In this document: positions 56,912 through 64,000 of the stretch, one piece after another
Numbering within the stretch: position 1 is the stretch's first letter
Layout of the letters: each line of letters opens with the position of its first letter
Source of the DNA: Paenibacillus sp. FSL K6-1096
GTDB taxonomy: Bacteria; Bacillota; Bacilli; Paenibacillales; Paenibacillaceae
Assembly (NCBI RefSeq): GCF_037977055.1
Contig: NZ_CP150274.1
Span: forward strand, 3,472,001 to 3,536,000
Reading direction: 5' to 3'
DNA length: 64,000 nucleotides
Position numbers and translations under genes: made by a program
The notes under the pieces: generated by a model
What the model was told of the DNA's origin: nothing
Databases searched by the model: none
What the model saw: the letters and a program-made list of their open reading frames with translations, nothing else

Positions 56912-56942
56912 TATTGTCCAAAGATATTAGCGTGAACCAAAT

Positions 56943-57030
56943 GCCGCCGGGATGAAGCGCAGCCCGTCCCTGGAGAGCCGGAGACTCGGTATAGGAGGTG
57001 CCCTGTGCAAGCGGATAGATTCCGTTTTAC
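56943..57030 (-). pseudogene. Fragment of an SMI1/KNR4 gene, near-identical to part of the 49281 gene
   Basis: About 88 bases match 50284-50372 in the same orientation with only a handful of substitutions. On the minus strand it reads GIYPLAQGTSYTESPALQGR, compared with GIYPLAQATSYTEPPALQGR in the intact gene. Nothing of the gene remains on either side. It looks like the scar of a duplicated and deleted immunity-like gene, next to a hypothetical gene. Confidence 0.8.
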
Positions 57031-57045
57031 AGCATAACACATCCG

Positions 57046-57074
57046 TTACATCTTCCCGCCCGGTCCGATATAAT
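57046..57074 (+). promoter_or_regulatory. Promoter of the 91-residue hypothetical gene
   Basis: TTACAT (57046-57051), 17 bases, TATAAT (57069-57074), 35 bases before the start codon. Confidence 0.65.
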
Positions 57075-57108
57075 AGATACAACACTATTCGAGCAGGGGG
57101 TTAGCCGC

Positions 57109-57384
57109 ATGAAGCTGAACGAACAAGGTGTGCTCATCATTGAAGAGGATGATATACATGACATGTACTTTTTTCTGGCCCATGACGGGTTGACATTCAA
57201 GGATTCTTTCGAGATTGGGCTGGAAAAACATAAGATTGAGCTGTACCCCGGCAGTGTATCTGCTATTGTTCCCCCGCAGGCCATGCCCGAGGACTATGGC
57301 TACCCGGAAGAAGACCTTCCCCGTATTGTGGAGGGGATTTATTCAGCCGTCCGGGAGTATGATCCGGGCTTCGGGGTGTGGTAG
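57109..57384 (+). CDS. Hypothetical acidic protein, 91 residues
   Basis: A small acidic soluble protein (EEDDIHDMYFFLAHDGLTFK, DYGYPEEDLPRIVEGIYSAV). AGGGGG precedes the ATG and a good promoter lies upstream. It is convergent with the next gene by 20 bases. I do not recognise a family. Its acidity and the SMI1 scar upstream suggest an immunity-like protein; weak inference. Confidence 0.65.
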   Translation: MKLNEQGVLIIEEDDIHDMYFFLAHDGLTFKDSFEIGLEKHKIELYPGSVSAIVPPQAMPEDYGYPEEDLPRIVEGIYSAVREYDPGFGVW

Positions 57385-57404
57385 CATCCCTGCTGCCAGC
57401 AGCT

Positions 57405-58247
57405 CTAGATTCCGGCTTCCTTTTTTAATAAAAATTGATACACTTCATCGCCCGCCAAATCCCACTCTATTTTGCTTTCAGGAATTTGAGCAAGCGGGGT
57501 AGCCAGCAGCGGGTGTTCTACAGGAGCAGCGGTTAGTCCCCGAACCTGTCTCATTTTTTGGATGAGCCGAACTTCATAAGGGATGTAGTTCAAGCATAGG
57601 ATTTCTGAGAATTTATGGGTCAGATCCAGTGAGCCGTAGATATGGTAATCGCAGATTTCACCCAGCAGGCTGCCCAGCAGCTCTTCATCGGTGGTGTAGC
57701 AATGGTCAAGAAGTCTACGGTACACATGATGCTCCGGCAGCACCAAATACAGCTCCTGATTGATCTGCTCCGTGACGAATAAGTCATGTAACAACGCCAC
57801 AAACAAATGATGAGTCTCCTTATGGGCATAACGCTGCGCATCTTCCTCAAAAATCATCTGGAAATAATCCCTGGCCAATTGTGCCAGCTCCTTCATCTCC
57901 CATAACAAGGCCAGCCCTATAATACTGCCTATCGTTCTTGAAGACACCTCTTTATACTTGAACAGCCTCCGCAGAATATGCTCCTCCCAATACAGAAACC
58001 GGGTAACATACTTCCAGCCTTCCGTCTCCCCGTTCAGAATCAGGCTTTTCGGATAATCTCCGCTGTGTACACCGATTCCAAGTGTCAGGTTTCTGGCGAT
58101 GGTCTCTTTATAGCCGTCTTTGATGTCGTCCTGGATACTTTCTTTAATTAAGGTATACCATTCACTGAGTTCATCTTCGGATACGGTTTTCTTCTGGAGG
58201 GTACGAATCTCTTTGTTGAACGCGTTTATTAACTTGCGGTGCTCCAT
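57405..58247 (-). CDS. Hypothetical helical protein
   Basis: About 280 residues, soluble and largely helical (HRKLINAFNKEIRTLQKKTV, ELAQLARDYFQMIFEEDAQR, HHLFVALLHDLFVTEQINQE). I prefer the ATG at 58247, seven bases after GGGAG; the longer frame to 58310 lacks a ribosome binding site. No catalytic motif seen. The size and pattern resemble immunity-associated hypothetical proteins of Paenibacillus, but no family can be named. Confidence 0.65.
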   Translation of the reverse strand: MEHRKLINAFNKEIRTLQKKTVSEDELSEWYTLIKESIQDDIKDGYKETIARNLTLGIGVHSGDYPKSLILNGETEGWKYVTRFLYWEEHILRRLFKYKEVSSRTIGSIIGLALLWEMKELAQLARDYFQMIFEEDAQRYAHKETHHLFVALLHDLFVTEQINQELYLVLPEHHVYRRLLDHCYTTDEELLGSLLGEICDYHIYGSLDLTHKFSEILCLNYIPYEVRLIQKMRQVRGLTAAPVEHPLLATPLAQIPESKIEWDLAGDEVYQFLLKKEAGI

Positions 58248-58387
58248 CTGCTCACTCCCTGTAACAGATTGTAAATCGAGGCGACCCCTTGCGGGTGCCG
58301 GATTTGTCATCCAGGATGGAATTCAGTACAATGTTCAGCATCGGAAGGTACTACCCCAGATTATGATATACAGAAGGTGACACCGCA

Positions 58388-59242
58388 ATGGAAAGTGGAG
58401 ATTTGAGGATTTTTCAGGCTGTGGCCCGGGAGGGTACAATTACAAAGGCTGCGCAAGCCTTGAACTATGTTCAGTCCAATGTGACCAGCCGGATTCAGTT
58501 CCTGGAGGCTGAGCTGAAGATCCCGCTGTTCCACCGGTCCAACCGTGGGATGACATTAACGCCTGCGGGCGAGAACCTGCTGGAATACACGAATGCCATA
58601 CTAATGCTAATGGATGAAGCAATACGATCCACCCAATACTCCGAGCACCCGGCCGGCCCGCTGCGGATTGGCTCCATTGAGACGACAGCGGTTATTCATC
58701 TGACATCCATGATTGCCGATTATCACTCCCACTACCCCGATGTCCATCTGTCGCTCATCACGGGCGAAACGCATGACCTTCTGCATAAGGTACTTGATCA
58801 TAAATTGGATGGGGCTTTCGTCTATGGACCGGTTGACCAGCCGGATATCGAGCATATTGCGGCTTACGAGGAGGAGCTGGTGCTGATTGCCCAGCCGGGG
58901 ACGAGCGAACTTCAGGAATTGCTGCACAGGCCCATGCTGTTCTTCGACGTCGGCTGCACACACCGGGTCAAAGCCGAGCGCTTCCTGCGCGAAAGCGGGA
59001 TGCACACCTATCAGATTCAGGAGTTCGGCACGCTGGAGATGATTCTGAGCGGGGTATCCGCCGGACTCGGCGTCTCGCTGCTGCCCAAGTCCGCCATTCG
59101 CAAGGCGGAAGAAGCTGGACGAATCACCTCCCACCGCCTGCCCGAGGAATACCGGAAGCTACAGGTATGGTTCATCTACCGCCGCAACGCCGTGCTCTCC
59201 AGTGCAATGTGTAGGTTTGTGGAGATGGTGGGGCAGGTGTAA
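58388..59242 (+). CDS. LysR-family transcriptional regulator
   Basis: A 284-residue protein. The helix-turn-helix is in FQAVAREGTITKAAQALNYV followed by QSNVTSRIQFLEAELKIPLF; the effector domain starts at GPLRIGSIETTAVIHLTSMI. AGAAGGTGA lies upstream of the ATG. No divergent structural gene shares its promoter; the gene it controls is unknown. A 51-52 bp repeat array begins 19 bases after the stop. Confidence 0.92.
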   Translation: MESGDLRIFQAVAREGTITKAAQALNYVQSNVTSRIQFLEAELKIPLFHRSNRGMTLTPAGENLLEYTNAILMLMDEAIRSTQYSEHPAGPLRIGSIETTAVIHLTSMIADYHSHYPDVHLSLITGETHDLLHKVLDHKLDGAFVYGPVDQPDIEHIAAYEEELVLIAQPGTSELQELLHRPMLFFDVGCTHRVKAERFLRESGMHTYQIQEFGTLEMILSGVSAGLGVSLLPKSAIRKAEEAGRITSHRLPEEYRKLQVWFIYRRNAVLSSAMCRFVEMVGQV

Positions 59243-59260
59243 GTAACTGTTGCTGGACCC

Positions 59261-59512
59261 ATTGTATTCGATTTTCCGTATACATTTGGTTCACGTACTC
59301 CCCATCGGCACATTGTATTCGGTTTTTCACACACATTTGGTCCACTCACCCCGCACCAGGCACATTGTATTCGGTTTTTCACATACATTTGGTGCACTCC
59401 CCTCACGCCGGGCACATTGTGTTCGGTTTTCCACATACATTTGGTCCACCCACCCCGCACCCGGCACATTGTGTTCGGTTTTTCACATACATTTGGTCCA
59501 CGCACTGCCCAT
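59261..59512 (+). repeat. 51-52 bp tandem repeat array, locus C (about five units)
   Basis: Conserved ACATTTGGTCCAC starts at 59282, 59333, 59385, 59437 and 59489, giving periods of 51, 52, 52 and 52. Core CACATTGTATTCGGTTTTTC and ACATACATTTGGTCCAC (about 36 bases) are nearly constant, while the 15-16 bases between (TCACCCCGCACCAGG, TCCCCTCACGCCGG, CCACCCCGCACCCGG) vary. The changing period breaks any reading frame. It fills most of the 333-base gap between the convergent stops at 59242 and 59576, the rest being a terminator. Same orientation as loci A and B. Confidence 0.92.
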
Positions 59513-59522
59513 CGGCTTATAT

Positions 59523-59562
59523 AAAAAAGATCAGAACCAATTTACCCAGGTTCTGATCTTTT
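59523..59562. terminator. Bidirectional terminator
   Basis: AAAAAAGATCAGAACC (59523-59538) pairs with GGTTCTGATCTTTT (59549-59562) around a ten-base loop, between convergent genes. Confidence 0.9.
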
Positions 59563-59575
59563 CGCATCTTACAGC

Positions 59576-60082
59576 CTATCTACTCGAATCTGACATCAGC
59601 CAGGCCAGAAATTCCCCAAATGAATCGGCTACCGTCTCAACCTCTTCGAATTCAGGCTCACATCCATGAACAATAACCCCGCTGTCTGTCGTTAAGTCAA
59701 TGGCGTAGAAGGAATATCCGTCCTCCACAGACATTACGATTGGCAAGTGATGATCCCACCAGGCCGTGATCTCAGACAGCCAGGCCGGATCACCCGCTGC
59801 GGCTTCCACACTAAGCATTTCAAATTCATTCCACCGGAATTCGGTTTCCGCGCTATGATTGAACTCAGCCTCACAAATAAACCAGGTTTGCTCATCCGGT
59901 GCAACGCAAGTCTCAACAACCTCTAGAAATTCTAAATACTCATTGGGCCATCCTTTGTATCGGGAGGTAATCCCGCTATCTAAATGTAGCTCAGAACCGG
60001 ATTTTCTCTTTATCTCCCAGCCATGTTCCTCCGCCCAAGTTATAAATTCCCGGATAAGAGCTTTTTCTTTTCCACTATTCAT
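59576..60082 (-). CDS. SMI1/KNR4-like protein
   Basis: About 168 residues. SMI1/KNR4 features: REFITWAEEHGWEIKRKSGS, GWPNEYLEFLEVVETCVAPD, WLSEITAWWDHHLPIVMSVE, a DGYSFYAIDLTTDSGVIVHG strand and a final DSFGEFLAWLMSD helix. The ATG at 60082 has only a weak ribosome binding site. An orphan immunity-type protein, without a toxin nearby. Confidence 0.82.
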   Translation of the reverse strand: MNSGKEKALIREFITWAEEHGWEIKRKSGSELHLDSGITSRYKGWPNEYLEFLEVVETCVAPDEQTWFICEAEFNHSAETEFRWNEFEMLSVEAAAGDPAWLSEITAWWDHHLPIVMSVEDGYSFYAIDLTTDSGVIVHGCEPEFEEVETVADSFGEFLAWLMSDSSR

Positions 60083-60176
60083 GTCCAAAAGTTACACCTG
60101 CCCATCCGCTTAAGAAATGGAAGCTCCTAGACTAATATACCATTTCCGCAGGGCTGCTTACATACAGCACAACAGA

Positions 60177-61331
60177 TCATTCCTTTACCTTAAGCTGCCA
60201 TGTTGCCTCCCTTCCCTCCCACTGCTTGCCGTTAGCCACATAGTACTCTCTTTCCACTGAACCATCTATTTTGGTAAAGCTGATGGCAAATACCTGACCT
60301 TCTGCGATTTGCATTGGGTATTGATCGTACGGGAGAACATCTCCCGCTAGCGGCAGCTTGCTGGCATCTTCATAAGCATCTTCTAATCTCCAAAACTCCC
60401 AGTAAACATAATCCCTGAATCCACTCATGTCCTGCTTCCCAAAATACGATGCAGCATACTTTTTGCCCTTTAAGGAGATTTGATCCACTCGGGTTGGTTC
60501 AATATCCTTCGCTATCCTGCTTATGTCCTCCGTATGCAGGTTGCCGCCATAATGCTTCTGTAATTGATTAGCCATGCAAGGAACAGATTGGGTGACATAG
60601 TCCATCTGATCCACTCCGGTATGTGCAGAACCGTAAATCCCCATAATGCTCTCACTGCCCAGCTTCTCAAATTCACGGATGAAATTCTCTGTCATCTTAT
60701 TCTCCCGGTACACGTCATCATTGCTCCTGTAATATCTCAGCCCCTGTTGAATCGCTTCGGCAGTTAAGGTATACATCTCTGATCCGGTGAGATTGTTGTC
60801 CGCAAGATAAGACAAGAACCGGTTGCCGGTTGTATCCCCTTGATGCCCTACATCTGTTCCGTGGAAAATAGTCTCCGGGCATCCGCTCTTTATTTTCTTA
60901 AAGAACGTCTTCGTATATGGAGTGTGACTCATCGTCCCTTCCCAGTCCTGATAAAGCTCCTCCAGAATGTCGTCATTGTCTGACTGCATCCATAGGTTCA
61001 GGTATTCAGCAGTAAAATAGGGCTGTTCCATGAACAAGTGTCTCATGCCCTTGTTATGGTAATACTCAGACCACGCTTCATACTCCTTGTCCATAATCTT
61101 AGTAACGCCATGGGCTTCACCATACAGATAAATCTGGCCGGTCGCTCTCGTTACCACAGGCGTTGCCTCAGAGGTTGTCCCGCCTGTTATCTTGGCTGGC
61201 TGCGATGTTGAACTAGCCTCTTCACCCCCAGAAAAGCTGCTGCGGCAGGCTGTAAGGCTGCTAAGCAGAAGTATGACCATTAGGACTTGGACTACTACAA
61301 TACCATATCTATTGGAACTTTTCGCACTCAT
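60177..61331 (-). CDS. Lipoprotein with EreA/ChaN-like domain
   Basis: About 384 residues. The N-terminal signal (GIVVVQVLMVILLLSSLTAC) ends in the lipobox LTAC, so it is lipid-anchored outside the membrane. The body begins GQIYLYGEAHGVTKIMDKEY, with HLFMEQPYFTAEYLNLWMQS and SIMGIYGSAHTGVDQM, the paired GE.H and GSAH histidines of the EreA/ChaN/TraB superfamily (erythromycin esterase and haem-binding relatives). The enzyme activity cannot be stated. The ATG at 61331 has AGAAAGG 12 bases upstream. Confidence 0.7.
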   Translation of the reverse strand: MSAKSSNRYGIVVVQVLMVILLLSSLTACRSSFSGGEEASSTSQPAKITGGTTSEATPVVTRATGQIYLYGEAHGVTKIMDKEYEAWSEYYHNKGMRHLFMEQPYFTAEYLNLWMQSDNDDILEELYQDWEGTMSHTPYTKTFFKKIKSGCPETIFHGTDVGHQGDTTGNRFLSYLADNNLTGSEMYTLTAEAIQQGLRYYRSNDDVYRENKMTENFIREFEKLGSESIMGIYGSAHTGVDQMDYVTQSVPCMANQLQKHYGGNLHTEDISRIAKDIEPTRVDQISLKGKKYAASYFGKQDMSGFRDYVYWEFWRLEDAYEDASKLPLAGDVLPYDQYPMQIAEGQVFAISFTKIDGSVEREYYVANGKQWEGREATWQLKVKE

Positions 61332-61423
61332 AACCAGGATCAACCTTTCTTCATCAACTTTTTACAAGTTAATCACAGATTATGGATGTTCTCAGTGCTG
61401 TATGTCATGCGCCTAGTTCTATT

Positions 61424-61463
61424 GAAAAGGAAAGCACCCGCTGCGTTCATGCAGAAGGTGCTT
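61424..61463 (-). terminator. Terminator after the AraC/GyrI regulator gene
   Basis: On the minus strand AAGCACCTTCTGC pairs with GCAGCGGGTGCTT and is followed by TCCTTTTC, just after the stop at 61471. Confidence 0.75.
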
Positions 61464-61470
61464 GGCACTA

Positions 61471-62439
61471 CTATGACTTCCGCACAGGCCGGACATACTT
61501 GAAGTACCGCTCCGGGTTGAAGTAGAAGTAGATGATCCTTCCGGGGGTAGGGTCGAAGCAGTAACCGGTGCCTGTATAATCAAAAGCGGCCATAGCCTGC
61601 TCCATCCGTTCCTCGACACTGCGGTTCTCCTGCTCATAATCAAACGGCCCGTGCTCGAACACTATATACTCCGCCCCAGGGACATCGGTCATCAGCATCT
61701 GTGCGGGAACTTCACCTTCGTAATCGTAAGGGAGACGTACCCCATAGCACTCTGTGCGCGGAATCCCCCAATCGCAGAGTCTGCCGTCCGGGTCAATTCT
61801 ATACGCCATAATCTGGCCATTGCCGCTGTTCGTATCGCTTCCGCCGTCATCATCCAGCTTGCCCTTGATACTGTCCAGCAAGCCGGTGATAGTCTCGCAA
61901 TCCTGCCCTGGAATCAGGCTCTGCTTCTGCCAGAAATCCCAATACCCGTTGCTCTCAACGTTCTCGATGTACAGGAATTTGTGTGCGGGAATGGTCACGA
62001 AATAAATCTTAACCTCTTTTGTAGATTTTACCATGCCAACCTCTCCTAGTCCGAAAAAGTAGCGGTCAAACGGGTTAATCTTGGTCCGGAGAACAACAGG
62101 GTACGGGTGCTTCCGGTACTCGCTCGGAGCCACACCATAGGTCATCTTGAACGCGCGCGTAAAGGCTTCATGGGACGAAAAGCCATAGTCGAGGGCAATA
62201 TCCAGAATGCTTTTGCCGCTGTCCCGCACCTCCTTCAGTGCAAAAGCCAGCTTCCGGTGGCGTAGATAATCCCTAAGCTGCATCCCGGATATTTCTTTGA
62301 ATTTTCTCGTCGTATGGAATTCTGAATACCCCAGCTTGTCAGCAAGCGACTGCAGCGTTATGGCTTCACTGTTATGCTGCTTAATACACTGGTCCATCTC
62401 ATCGACAATGGTCTGGATTTGCCTGTGCCACTCGTACAT
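61471..62439 (-). CDS. AraC-family regulator with GyrI-like effector domain
   Basis: About 322 residues. The N-terminal AraC domain (about 1-110) has ITLQSLADKLGYSEFHTTRK and SILDIALDYGFSSHEAFTRA followed by FKMTYGVAPSEYRKHP. The C-terminal half (about 150-320) is GyrI/AraC-E-bind-like (VKIYFVTIPAHKFLYIENVE, PGRIIYFYFNPERYFKY) and binds small drugs or peptides. I chose the ATG at 62439, after GGGGTG; the longer frame overlaps the next gene. Regulates unknown genes, perhaps efflux. Confidence 0.88.
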   Translation of the reverse strand: MYEWHRQIQTIVDEMDQCIKQHNSEAITLQSLADKLGYSEFHTTRKFKEISGMQLRDYLRHRKLAFALKEVRDSGKSILDIALDYGFSSHEAFTRAFKMTYGVAPSEYRKHPYPVVLRTKINPFDRYFFGLGEVGMVKSTKEVKIYFVTIPAHKFLYIENVESNGYWDFWQKQSLIPGQDCETITGLLDSIKGKLDDDGGSDTNSGNGQIMAYRIDPDGRLCDWGIPRTECYGVRLPYDYEGEVPAQMLMTDVPGAEYIVFEHGPFDYEQENRSVEERMEQAMAAFDYTGTGYCFDPTPGRIIYFYFNPERYFKYVRPVRKS

Positions 62440-62509
62440 CTGTCCGCTCACCCCCCGCTTCAACCGCTCTATGGCTATTTTAGGATAAGGCAAAAGGCAT
62501 TTCTTGATT

Positions 62510-62977
62510 CTACTTGCGGCATGGGAGCAGCTTGATCTCCGTAAGATTGTCGAGATTGATCTCGATCCGCAGCTCTTCATGCTCGTTGATGGCGATTAAG
62601 GTCCGGTCCTCGACATGTAAATGTTTAATCGGATTGGTTGCGTCCGAGAAAAAAGCCCAAACCAAATTCCCGCCCCCATCGATGCAGGCGATGAAGCCTT
62701 CATTCCCCATCTGCCCGTCCCCGCCGTAGATTGTTCCGCCCTCACAATCCAGACTCGTCCAGGCATCAACTATGGTCCAAGGGTCATCATTATACTTCAC
62801 AATACTCTCAATTGTTGTGTCACACAGGGGGTGGCAGCTCATTGTACGCTCACGGGTATTCGGATCGTAACAGGTCTCGATATTGAGAATAGTAACGCTG
62901 CCGTCTGCCCAAGCGACACAGTTGATCCCGGGCAGCTCACGCGCCGCCGTCCAATGCTTCTGAATGAAGTTACTCAT
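62510..62977 (-). CDS. Hypothetical protein, 155 residues
   Basis: A soluble protein (FIQKHWTAARELPGINCVAW, DGSVTILNIETCYDPNTRER, CHPLCDTTIESIVKYNDDPW) with several cysteines and a repeating beta pattern. GAAAGGACAG precedes the ATG. The family is not recognised; it resembles immunity-associated beta-rich proteins only loosely. It lies between two small-molecule-sensing regulators. Confidence 0.6.
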   Translation of the reverse strand: MSNFIQKHWTAARELPGINCVAWADGSVTILNIETCYDPNTRERTMSCHPLCDTTIESIVKYNDDPWTIVDAWTSLDCEGGTIYGGDGQMGNEGFIACIDGGGNLVWAFFSDATNPIKHLHVEDRTLIAINEHEELRIEINLDNLTEIKLLPCRK

Positions 62978-63060
62978 GGTTCTGTCCTTTCATTTGGCCG
63001 GATTCCTGTCTAATATACCATTTCTGTTAAACGCCCCGTTTTCCCTTCAAAAGGTCTGGA

Positions 63061-64000
63061 TCACCCCTTCGCCTGTACGGCTATAGGGTAATAAAGATCC
63101 AACTGAAACGTTTCGTTAACAAACATATCTCCGTTGAACAGGAAGTGCTCCTCCAGCCATTGATCCGGGCCCGGCTGATATTGGCTGCTCTGCACCCATT
63201 CGTTCAAACGGCTCCAGGCATCAGGGATATCTAGCCCGTATAGGCTGGAGACGGCATAAAGACCGCCGTTCACCTGCTTAATCCGTACCTTACCCGAGGG
63301 TTCGGTGTCCTCAGAGACTGTAGCCCACATCTCGTAACCATGCTCATTCTGTGCGCCGGGCTGATTGAAGCCGAAATACCGGGTGGCCGGAGCCCGGTCT
63401 AACCCTTTTTCCTTCACCCATGCATACAGAACATTCCACGCCTCATCCTCCGGCTGATTCCCTGCGGTTGTCTGATAGTAGGCTACCTTCATCGGCTTCA
63501 ATTCGATAAACCGGACTTGATGATCCTCCAGCTTCACCCGTTGATGTTCCATTCCTCCTGATTCCTCCGTCTCTATATTTGATTCTTCTTCACAAAACAT
63601 GGCAGCAACGTCCAGATTAATCTTCTTCGACTGCTCCAGTAACAGGCCGATTGCATTGCCCTTGGCGTGCCCCTGTGCCTGCAATAATTCCACATACCGT
63701 TCGAGAAGCTCCCTGAGGACCAGCATGCTGCTGATCTCCCGCTGAACCTCTCCCAGCTTATTGCAGAATACACTGACCGCCGTTGACAGTTCAGAGGCTA
63801 ACAGAACCGCTGTAATGTCCTTTACAGAGAAGCTTAGCTGCTTCAACAGCAGGATCAGTTCAAGCTTCCTGAGCATCTCCCCGCTGTACAGGCGTTTTGC
63901 GCTTCCCGGTTCCCTGATGCTCGTAATCAGGCCGATCTCCTCGTAGTATCTTAGCGTCCGGCAGGAGACTCCGTAACGGCCCGACACCTCTCCGATTTTA
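63061..64000 (-). CDS. MerR-family regulator with GyrI-like domain (5' end outside window)
   Basis: The frame enters from the right edge: KIGEVSGRYGVSCRTLRYYE is the MerR helix-turn-helix start, so the true start lies just beyond base 64000. About 313 visible residues hold the DNA-binding part, a long dimer helix (LVLRELLERYVELLQAQ) and a GyrI-like effector domain (VRFIELKPMKVAYYQTTAGN, GLYAVSSLYGLDIPDAWSRL). The plan is that of BmrR-type regulators of multidrug efflux. The target gene is not visible. Confidence 0.87.
   Translation of the reverse strand, partial: KIGEVSGRYGVSCRTLRYYEEIGLITSIREPGSAKRLYSGEMLRKLELILLLKQLSFSVKDITAVLLASELSTAVSVFCNKLGEVQREISSMLVLRELLERYVELLQAQGHAKGNAIGLLLEQSKKINLDVAAMFCEEESNIETEESGGMEHQRVKLEDHQVRFIELKPMKVAYYQTTAGNQPEDEAWNVLYAWVKEKGLDRAPATRYFGFNQPGAQNEHGYEMWATVSEDTEPSGKVRIKQVNGGLYAVSSLYGLDIPDAWSRLNEWVQSSQYQPGPDQWLEEHFLFNGDMFVNETFQLDLYYPIAVQAKG

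Noticed and set aside
59261..59512. A CRISPR array
   Set aside because: Units have a conserved part and a variable part, but the variable part is only about 15 bases, the core itself drifts, and no cas genes are present.
59176..59669. Frames on both strands over repeat locus C
   Set aside because: The period changes between 51 and 52 bases and the frames have no start signals; the sequence is repeat DNA.

Overview
This looks like a chromosomal window from a low-GC-phylum, spore-former-type Gram-positive of the Paenibacillus kind. The overall base composition is moderately GC-rich. Starts have strong AGGAGG-type ribosome binding sites, with several TTG and GTG starts. The gene content also fits: a LicT/BglG-antiterminated beta-glucoside PTS, ECF sigma/anti-sigma pairs, a YtrA-type GntR/ABC operon, many SMI1/KNR4 proteins, and lipoprotein sugar-binding proteins without a cognate ATPase. 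The genus is inferred from gene families; no rRNA, tRNA, CRISPR array, phage or intact insertion sequence was seen.

Layout. 1-6.7 kb: a leftward operon with two sugar-type ABC permeases, an HlyD-like membrane-fusion protein, a solute-binding lipoprotein and a large secreted multi-module protein that runs off the left edge. 6.8-8.3 kb: an ECF sigma factor and its membrane anti-sigma factor. 8.5-12 kb: a large secreted beta-helix (GH28-like) enzyme with two LamG-like modules. 12.2-15 kb: a small coiled-coil protein, a membrane-anchored PAF-acetylhydrolase-like enzyme and an orphan ABC-2 permease. 15.1-19.7 kb: licT, a beta-glucoside PTS IIBCA gene and a 6-phospho-beta-glucosidase, with two RAT/terminator switches and cre-like sites. 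19.8-22.8 kb: a secreted CE1 esterase, a methyltransferase, a NUDIX hydrolase and a VOC protein. 22.9-27.1 kb: a SnoaL-tailed sigma factor followed upstream by a run of ankyrin and SMI1/KNR4 immunity-like genes. 27.3-31.3 kb: an Rpn nuclease remnant, a reductase with a divergent TetR regulator, and a GntR-controlled ABC operon. 31.3-38.7 kb: an acyltransferase, a VOC protein with a divergent WYL regulator, a two-component system with an ABC exporter, and a LysR regulator. 38.8-47.5 kb: an MFS exporter, malate:quinone oxidoreductase, an LRR protein, a PPOX/MocR divergent pair, and a TetR-controlled drug exporter. 47.6-50.6 kb: a collagen-like protein, a 50-residue protein, an epimerase and an SMI1 protein. 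50.7-54.8 kb: glycerol dehydrogenase and dihydroxyacetone kinase with a divergent PocR-AraC regulator. 55-64 kb: a membrane alpha/beta hydrolase, hypothetical and immunity-like genes, a LysR regulator, an EreA/ChaN-like lipoprotein, and AraC and MerR regulators with GyrI-like domains.

How it works together: much of the window takes up and breaks down plant polysaccharide (pectinase-like enzyme, esterase, beta-glucoside PTS, sugar ABC parts) or senses the envelope and extrudes toxic compounds (three ABC-2 systems, three MFS/efflux-type regulons, ECF factors). The most unusual structure is a family of 51-52 bp tandem repeats found at three separate intergenic sites (21.65, 43.14 and 59.26 kb), always in the same orientation. 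Each unit has a conserved half of about 36 bp and a variable GC-rich half of about 15 bp.
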